The translations under genes were made by a program, and so were the position numbers. A DNA stretch of 64,000 bases from an uncultured Lachnospiraceae bacterium (GTDB lineage: Bacteria > Bacillota > Clostridia > Lachnospirales > Lachnospiraceae). Shown one piece after another: positions 52,296 through 59,700 of the stretch. The first letter of the stretch is position 1. Every line of letters begins with the position of its first letter. The notes under the pieces were generated by a model. That model worked only from the letters and a program-made list of their open reading frames with translations, did not search any database and was not told the origin of the DNA. The stretch is taken from contig CAJULG010000001.1 of the NCBI GenBank assembly GCA_910587045.1, positions 312,116 through 376,115 on the forward strand, given 5' to 3'.

Positions 52296-52322
52296 CTGTT
52301 CCTTGTTATCCCTTCTCTTTTA

Positions 52323-54416
52323 CTAATCCACATGAATCTCCAGACCGAATTTCTGCTTTATCGTCCGTAAATATTTCTCTTTATATCCGGATGCCGCCAG
52401 GATTGGCGCATAGGAATCCCTTCCGCTGATCCGGAGCATGTACGGAAACGCTTTAAAATGTTCATGATAATCGTGAACAAAATCCAGAATTCCCCTTTGT
52501 ATCTCCCGAATTCCTTCCAGATTCTGATCGCATTTCCCGAAGTTCAGCTGAACCGAACCATCCGCATTCCAGTCAAAGCCCGTAAACTGTGGAGTAGGAG
52601 ATGCTAACAACAGTTCCCAGAATATATTATAGTCCTTATTGGGATCATGCTTCTTAAGCAGGTCCCGATTGTGACTTTGGGAATACAGGTAAGCTGTCAG
52701 TCTTCCATTTTGTAAAAAGACCTCGGAAACGTCCGGCTCTGCATTGTGAATGGTATTGGTTCCTGCAAGGATTCCCATGATCTGGCATGGTATATTCCAT
52801 ACCGTTTCTACTAAATGTATCAGAGTCAATGCCCCGCTTCCTGCCCATCCGATATCCACTACCGCCGCCCTGCGGCACCCCTTTAATATCTCTCCATAAT
52901 ATCTGCCTGCCGCTTCACGCTGTGGTGCATAAACGGAACAGACCTGTTCCCATTTCGCTTCAATAAAACGTCGTAGTAAATATCCGTTCCGCTCCGTCAG
53001 CTTATCATCCGGCTGCAGGTCAATAAAATATTGCTTATATCGTCTCTTAAGCTTTTCTTGTGAATAAGTTCTTCGCTCATATTGGAACCAGATTGCTTTC
53101 CAGTCACGAAATTGATCCAGCAGTATATCCAGCTCCATGGAATGCAAAACTTCTCGGATGGTGTATCCCTGATTCACCTTATGGTAAATAAACCTTCGGA
53201 AATAATCATGCTTATCCTCCTGCGCCATAAGCTTCGTTGCCGCCTTACGGGACCAGTAAGCATACAAGGTTTCATCCTCCGGATACAGATATTCATATGC
53301 CTGCTTCAGACTATCTCCATCCCGTGACAGGAAGAGAATTCTGTCTACACGATTCCTGCGGCAATAATCATGAATAAAGCCGCAATATCCCAGAACAAAC
53401 AAACCTCCATAAATGTATCCATACTCATATTCCATACTATAACTCATACTCCCATTATATATATGATTACTGACAATCCCCCGATATGCACCTCCGACCA
53501 GATAAGACATATCAAAGGGACGATACAGGAATACATTGTGATTTACATTGGGATAGGCACAGACTGCAAATCCGTTTTTTCTCGCCATGGTACCATCACT
53601 AAATGGATTATCCCCCACATGAATCACGGATTCTTTCCCGATTTCTCTCCTTATCAGACGAAACAGGTCGCCAGAGGCTTTACTCTTCCTGTATTCACAG
53701 GATATGTATATCTGTTCCGCCCCTGAGAAACCGTTCCGTTCCAGTATAGATGCAAGCAATTTCCGGGGCAGATACATATCGGAAATAATAATCAGCGTCT
53801 TTCCCATCTTCAAAAGTCGTTTCCATACCTCCAGCATAAATGGATTTCCATAACATAGTGCAAGCTCAATCTCCTTTTCCTGCTCCATGCCCCCTTCTGC
53901 CTGATTACCTACATCCCTCACAAGATTCTCCCAGATTTCCTCCAATGAAACCTCCGTATGACCATACTTCTCTTTGCATCTAACCCGTGCATCCTGTTCA
54001 GCCCAGATCCGGATGTTCTTAAAATCCGCTATTCCCAGCCTCTCACCAATCAGATAAAACACATCTGTCGGCTGGGACAACGGTCGGAAAATCAGAGTAT
54101 CAAACATATCAAAGGAAATCACATCATAATCCTTTAACTTCTGAACCCAAACATCAACCGATAGCTTTGGATGCGCCAATATCCACTCCTCCGATTCACT
54201 GCATCTGGTCGGAAGATTCCTTCTCTCATAAAACTCAATCTCCGGATTTTTCCCAAGAAAGCGAAGAAACAAGATATAATAGGCAAAGTTCAGCCACAGC
54301 AGATAAAACCAGGAAAGAACTCTGAGAAAACCCGTTTTCCCGTCATGAAATCGATGATAACGATATGAAATTCCTGAATGCCTGTTCACTAAGCTGTTGT
54401 AAATCCTCGCCCGCAT
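52323..54416 (-). CDS. HAD-superfamily protein of glycan loci (COG5610 type)
   Basis: 697 residues. After an amphipathic N-terminus (about 35-53 hydrophobic) comes a HAD phosphatase-like module: motif I SFDMFDTLIFRP (Asp103, Asp106), motif II LIIISDMYLPRK, and motif IV VIHVGDNPFSDGTMARKNG. The remaining half has no obvious fold but contains FLSRDGDSLKQAYEYL and VVDIGWAGSGALTLIHLVE, a Gly-rich stretch. Proteins of this type are encoded in capsule and cell-wall glycan clusters, function uncertain. It is just upstream of the priming transferase with 27 bases between. SD is weak (AGAAAGAT). Confidence 0.85.
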   Translation of the reverse strand: MRARIYNSLVNRHSGISYRYHRFHDGKTGFLRVLSWFYLLWLNFAYYILFLRFLGKNPEIEFYERRNLPTRCSESEEWILAHPKLSVDVWVQKLKDYDVISFDMFDTLIFRPLSQPTDVFYLIGERLGIADFKNIRIWAEQDARVRCKEKYGHTEVSLEEIWENLVRDVGNQAEGGMEQEKEIELALCYGNPFMLEVWKRLLKMGKTLIIISDMYLPRKLLASILERNGFSGAEQIYISCEYRKSKASGDLFRLIRREIGKESVIHVGDNPFSDGTMARKNGFAVCAYPNVNHNVFLYRPFDMSYLVGGAYRGIVSNHIYNGSMSYSMEYEYGYIYGGLFVLGYCGFIHDYCRRNRVDRILFLSRDGDSLKQAYEYLYPEDETLYAYWSRKAATKLMAQEDKHDYFRRFIYHKVNQGYTIREVLHSMELDILLDQFRDWKAIWFQYERRTYSQEKLKRRYKQYFIDLQPDDKLTERNGYLLRRFIEAKWEQVCSVYAPQREAAGRYYGEILKGCRRAAVVDIGWAGSGALTLIHLVETVWNIPCQIMGILAGTNTIHNAEPDVSEVFLQNGRLTAYLYSQSHNRDLLKKHDPNKDYNIFWELLLASPTPQFTGFDWNADGSVQLNFGKCDQNLEGIREIQRGILDFVHDYHEHFKAFPYMLRISGRDSYAPILAASGYKEKYLRTIKQKFGLEIHVD

Positions 54417-54448
54417 ATCTTTCTTCTACCCTCTACTTTCAATACTAT

Positions 54449-54477
54449 AGTATACTTTACTTTACTTTTATTGTCTA
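54449..54477 (-). promoter_or_regulatory. Promoter upstream of the HAD gene
   Basis: Minus strand TAGACA (54472-54477), 17-base spacer, TATACT (54449-54454), about 33 bases before the start, in an AAAGT-repetitive stretch. Confidence 0.6.
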
Positions 54478-54575
54478 TAATATTTATTTTATAAATAAAC
54501 CAGATGAAACACACTATGCGAGTTTTGCCTTTGCGCAATCAAGTGAAATACGGTTTGCGGATTTAGACGGTTTAC

Positions 54576-54613
54576 ATAAAAAAGGATGCTGTTGCTAAGC
54601 GCCTACAGCATCC
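54576..54613 (-). terminator. Intrinsic terminator of the nuclease/transposase gene
   Basis: Arms GGATGCTGT and ACAGCATCC around a 12-base loop, followed on the minus strand by six T residues. It lies about 30 bases after the nuclease stop codon. Confidence 0.85.
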
Positions 54614-54642
54614 GTTTCGTTTCTATAATTGCAGCATTTAAG

Positions 54643-55476
54643 CTATTTCCAGTATTTTTCTATGTATTGATCTGCTTCCTCCTCGCTCAGAGAAAATTTA
54701 TCTATGACAGCATCCCGTGCCTCCTCCATCGTTCGCTGCCATTTCTGCGACATCTCAATCAGAGCAGCTATTCCCTGTTCAACTCCTCTGAGCCTTGCAT
54801 ATTCCATAATCGTCATCCTCAATTCCTCCCATTCTTCTGACTGTCTTACCTCATTCAATATCGCATCCAGACGGATCAGTCTTGGATCCTTCACTATGAT
54901 ATGCGGATTATCCAGATGGCTGTCCTTTAAATATTGCAGCAGACTCACCAGCTCCGGACGTCCATTCTTGCTACTCATATTGAGAAAAACTTTTCTCGTT
55001 CCGTCACCTAATTTTAAAATCGGGACTTCCTCACTGCATTCTGTGAAAGTATACATTGCCCGGTCATAGCCAAACATATCCTTTTCTGTAATAAACAATA
55101 TCATCGTTTCCGGAAGTTCCTTATATCTGGTATGCTTTCCCGACTTTAGTATCGGTGAATCCATCAGACTTTGATAAAACCTGGCCCGCCTTCGCTCATC
55201 ATCATGCCCGGAATCATTCTGCATCTCTGTATTAAACTGCCGGCCCTTACTATCTACTGCCCAGGCATCCAGGCGGATTGCACGCATCCCCTGCTGATTC
55301 AATACCACTTCCTCGACCTTTGACTCTGTCAGGGCAAAATCCGCTTCATCCAGAATGATACTGAGCAGACATTCGTAGGCTTCCCGATTCCGCATCACCG
55401 ATAAAAATAGCGCATAATCACACAGATTCATTCTGATATCCTCTGGATAAAGATAAGAAAATTTCTCTTTTTTCAT
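54643..55476 (-). CDS. PD-(D/E)XK nuclease-family transposase (Rpn/PF12784 type)
   Basis: 277 residues. The N-terminal catalytic half has the D ... E-x-Q pattern in RLDAWAVDSKGRQFNTEMQND and, after it, RRRARFYQSLMDS; proteins of this group (Rpn-like or PD-(D/E)XK transposase-type) are frequent single genes in Lachnospiraceae and related to recombination-promoting nucleases. The C-terminus is Glu-rich, alpha-helical. The start at 55476 has GAAGGGAGCG. It has its own promoter and a strong terminator, so it is a self-contained insertion-like unit between the HAD gene and glf. No target repeats were found around it. Confidence 0.85.
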   Translation of the reverse strand: MKKEKFSYLYPEDIRMNLCDYALFLSVMRNREAYECLLSIILDEADFALTESKVEEVVLNQQGMRAIRLDAWAVDSKGRQFNTEMQNDSGHDDERRRARFYQSLMDSPILKSGKHTRYKELPETMILFITEKDMFGYDRAMYTFTECSEEVPILKLGDGTRKVFLNMSSKNGRPELVSLLQYLKDSHLDNPHIIVKDPRLIRLDAILNEVRQSEEWEELRMTIMEYARLRGVEQGIAALIEMSQKWQRTMEEARDAVIDKFSLSEEEADQYIEKYWK

Positions 55477-55547
55477 TACGCTCCCTTCTGTTATACAGGC
55501 GCCCCTATTCCTGCATTGAAGGCTCACGCAACAGACTCGCTATAATT

Positions 55548-55576
55548 ATCTTATCATATTTACTCCTAAACTTCAA
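55548..55576 (-). promoter_or_regulatory. Possible promoter of the nuclease/transposase gene
   Basis: Minus strand TTGAAG (55571-55576), 17-base spacer, TAAGAT (55548-55553). Confidence 0.4.
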
Positions 55577-55640
55577 ACATTTTTTAATAATCATATACAT
55601 ATTGTATATTCAAACTTAATAATATAACATATAAAAAACT

Positions 55641-56765
55641 CTATTTGCTCCCAAATTCCTGTTCCGCAACATTCATAGCACGTTCAATTGTAACATCCAT
55701 ATCATAATATTTATATTCACCTAATCTTCCACCAAATATCACATCTGAATCAAAATCTGATATTTTCTTATACTTATCATAAATCTCTTTATTCTTTTTA
55801 TCATTAATTGGATAATACGGCTCCTCTCCCAATTTCCATTCTAAACTATACTCCTTACTTATTATAGTACCAGGTATATCTATACCATTTTCATTCTTTC
55901 CAAATTCAAACCATTTATGTTCAATAATACGCGTCCAGGGAGTTTCAGCATCTGTATAATTTACAACTGCATTTCCCTGATGGTTTACTTCTTGCAGATA
56001 TTCAGTTTCAAATCGGATAGAACGATATTCCAAATTACCAAATCTGTATTGATAAAATTCATCAATTGCTCCTGTATAAATTATTTTATTTGCAACGTTA
56101 TCATAGACATCTTTCTGCTTTAGATAATCTGTCTCCAAACAAACCTCTATGTCCAAAAGCATATTTTTAACCATCCGTGTATAACCACCGATTGGAATTC
56201 CCTGATAAAGTGCATTAAAATAATTATTATCAAACAAAAAGCGGATTGGGAGTCTATTAATAATAAATGCTGGAAGTTCTCTGCAGGATCTTCCCCATTG
56301 CTTTTCCGTATATCCTTTTATTAACTTTTCATATATATCAAATCCTACAAGAGAAATTGCCTGTTCCTCAAGATTTTGAGGATTGGTAATTCCAGCACAA
56401 TTCCTCTGTGATGCAATTTTTTCAAATGCTTCCTCCGGCGTTACAACTCCCCACATTTTATTAAATGTGTACATATTGAATGGAAGAGAATACAACTCCC
56501 CCTTATAATTTGCCACGGGGGCATTAATAAACCGATTGAACTCTGCGAATTGAGTTACATACTTCCAGACTCGTTGATTATTCGTATGAAAAATATGAGC
56601 ACCATATTTATGAACCTGAATTCCTTCTATATTCTCCGTATAAACATTTCCTGCAACATGAGGGCGTTTATCAATTATCAATACCCTTTTTCCTGCCTTT
56701 TTTGCCTCGTGTGCAAACACAGCGCCAAATAAACCGCATCCCACAATTAAATAATCATACTTCAT
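55641..56765 (-). CDS. glf: UDP-galactopyranose mutase
   Basis: 374 residues. FAD enzyme converting UDP-galactopyranose to UDP-galactofuranose, the donor for galactofuranose-containing surface glycans. N-terminal dinucleotide-binding motif IVGCGLFGAVFAHEAKKAGKRV (given as GCGLFGAVFAHE), plus family stretches HIFHTNNQRVWKYV and PINDKKNKEIYDKY. Its ATG overlaps the last 11 bases of the 1877-residue gene, so the two are likely translationally coupled. A GGGAGACGGACT region precedes it. The gene is AT-rich compared with the housekeeping genes. Confidence 0.96.
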   Translation of the reverse strand: MKYDYLIVGCGLFGAVFAHEAKKAGKRVLIIDKRPHVAGNVYTENIEGIQVHKYGAHIFHTNNQRVWKYVTQFAEFNRFINAPVANYKGELYSLPFNMYTFNKMWGVVTPEEAFEKIASQRNCAGITNPQNLEEQAISLVGFDIYEKLIKGYTEKQWGRSCRELPAFIINRLPIRFLFDNNYFNALYQGIPIGGYTRMVKNMLLDIEVCLETDYLKQKDVYDNVANKIIYTGAIDEFYQYRFGNLEYRSIRFETEYLQEVNHQGNAVVNYTDAETPWTRIIEHKWFEFGKNENGIDIPGTIISKEYSLEWKLGEEPYYPINDKKNKEIYDKYKKISDFDSDVIFGGRLGEYKYYDMDVTIERAMNVAEQEFGSK

Positions 56766-59700
56766 AGTCCGTCTCCCTCTTTCCTTTTTGCAGTTCCTCT
56801 ATATACCCATCCAGCAACTCGTAAATCCATTCATTCAATCGTGAAACAGGAAATCCGGTTGATTTTGCTTTTTCCAGATCATAGCTTATGCCATCAACAC
56901 CCTCTGCTCCAAAATGCGCCGCATAAAACGGACACAAATCACCGTCTTCCTGATAAATTGCTTGAATCCCTGATTTTTTTTCAATGTAGCTTATAATTTC
57001 TCCTACTGAAATTCTGCCTTCCGACGAAAAATTATAAATACCAGTCAGTTTATGCTCTGCCAGGTAAATCAGAAAATCTGCTTCTTCAGACGTTCGCACA
57101 AAAGCACAACTATAATTCATACTGTCTATTCGCATTGGTTTCTCCTGTATAATATGTTCTGCAATGAAAAACAGGCGCATATTTAATTCTTCATTTTCCA
57201 AGTGTTCCGTTTCTACTACAAATGGAATTCTTACAATACTGCTCGGTATGGCAGCAAATGACTGTAAAGCGGCACATTCTGCATAACGTTTACCGCAACC
57301 ATACAACTCCTTATCTGACCAGGAAAATTCCAAAACCCTTGTATCCAATTCTGTTTCCCTCATTTCTAAATGGTGTCTTTGATAAACTGCCACAGAAGAT
57401 ATCTGAATATAGTGATCGCATTTTATATAAGTCAGTACGTATTTTACCGGATTTGAAACATACGCAGTATTATCGAATACAATATCAAACTTCATACCCT
57501 CTAAAGCACTTTTACAAGAAGCCTCATTAGATCGATCCAGAATTATTCTGAATACCTTATTATCAAAAGTATCCGAATGACATCCTCTGGTTGCAATTGT
57601 TACAAACCAATTCTTTTTCAACAATTTTTCCACCAAACGAATACCCATAAATCGAGTCCCCCCCAGTACCAAAACATTTTTAGAATCTCTATAGCGGTTC
57701 TGTAGAAACTGAAAAGTGGAATCAGGAACAATTAAGCGTATCAAATCAAACTCCTTAGTTTTTAGTAATTTTCTGACCTGAGAAGCACTAACTGGTTTCC
57801 CATTTACCTCCTTACGCTTTATCATTTCAAACGCAATTCCATATTTCGGGAGTAATCGCTTCATAGCTGCATTATACTGAGCCGTTATATGATCAAATGG
57901 CTCATCGCCGACAAATCGTATGTTAATTCCTAAAGAAGGTGCAATTCTGGCGCCAAAGATGCATACATCATCACTCGGATCAATTACAACATTTCTTTTC
58001 TGTTCTTTTAGAAAATATCCGCTAAATGTAGTTTGAGAAATAATGAACTTTCCGCTTGGTATCACAATTACATTTTCCAAATCATTGGTTCCTTTTCGTA
58101 CTAAATCAATGCGGTCTATAAACGAAAAGAAGCTTCTATCCTCTTCTACGATAAATATGTATAACAGATCGCATTGTTTTCTTGCTTCCTCAATCAAATA
58201 ACGATGCCCTAATGTAAAAGGATTACAATTCATAACGATTGATCCAACCCTTTTTCCGGTACTTTCCTCATTGCGAAATGACTGAATTTCTTTAATATAT
58301 GTTTCCAACTCCCACTGCTCTTTCTCTTTCATTTCCAAATTCATGGTTGGAATAAGTCTGTTCCTATTTATCTTATTTATCTTATTTATTTTATTTAACT
58401 TCTCTCTGCTCAACAATACATGATGTTGAATCAATTTTGAAGCAATCAGCCTTCCAATTGCTTCATACCCCTTTGCATTCAAATGATAAGGATCTACATA
58501 TATCTCTCCCATATTATGCGGACGATTCAGAACCTCCTTTCCATCGCACCACAAAAAGGACGTTCCATATATTTCTTTAAACAAATCAATAAAGTTATTC
58601 ATTATCAAAATAATTATATCGCCATTCTGTGGCATATGATATTGAACAGACTTCCATATTTGAAATGCATTTAGACCTCCACCATTTGAACAATTTAAAA
58701 CAGAATAGGGGGCCTCCTGATCATAATAATCATTTATCTCTCTCTGAACTACAGAGGAAATTGTACATTCATCATGTGTTCCAACTCCATAACATAAACT
58801 ATTTCCAAAAGTATAAATCGTATTACTAAAATCAACTGGCGAATCTGTAGTAAGCCGGTATCCCTCTATACAGCTAACATATTTTCCAATGTGCGGTGTA
58901 ATAAAATCGCAATCTAATCTATGATCTATGTTCATTCGCTGGCACACTTCTCTCATATATTCCTGATCATACCCATTGGCCTGAAATACCTTCTCGAATG
59001 TAATATTTCCTGGTACTTTTGACGTTATAAGAAGCTTTTCCCGTTCTGTTTTATTCTCAATCTCCCCTGCCGCTGGCATATTACAGATCACTAATTGAAT
59101 ATTGGGATATTTCTCCTTATAATTCAGAAGAGGATCCAGCAAGAAATGTTTTAAATGTGAATAATAGAGTAATTGACCTATTCTTTCAACTGATTTTCCA
59201 TTCTCTCTTAAGTTGAGCAGATCAAGTGGAAACACGCCTTCTGCTAACAGAATAGGAACTTCCAGTTTTTTCATTTCATCCAAGGACATATATTTCATAT
59301 GTATGTTACCAGCCCTAGGAAAGCGTACGTTTATATCCCGCTCCTTATCGCTGATCAATTCAACAATCTCAATTTCTTTATAATATGCCTGTTCCCAGAG
59401 AAATCCTGTCAATAAGTCTGTGCCATAGAGTGCTATCTGCCTTATCCCTTTGTCAATATAATAGTCAAAAGCAGTTCCGCCTGAAACCGCAATTACCATG
59501 GCATTATGCAAAAACACCTCATTCGCTTTTTTTATTTCATGCACGTCCTCCAAAGTATCATTTTTTTCTCTTCGACTTTCTGTATTGTTAAATTCGTTTG
59601 TACTATTTGAATGTGTTTCTTCCTTTTTACCTTCCGGCATGCCCGTACTGCATAATTTTTTCTCTCTATAGCAGGGAATCCCCTTCATATGCGTATCAAA

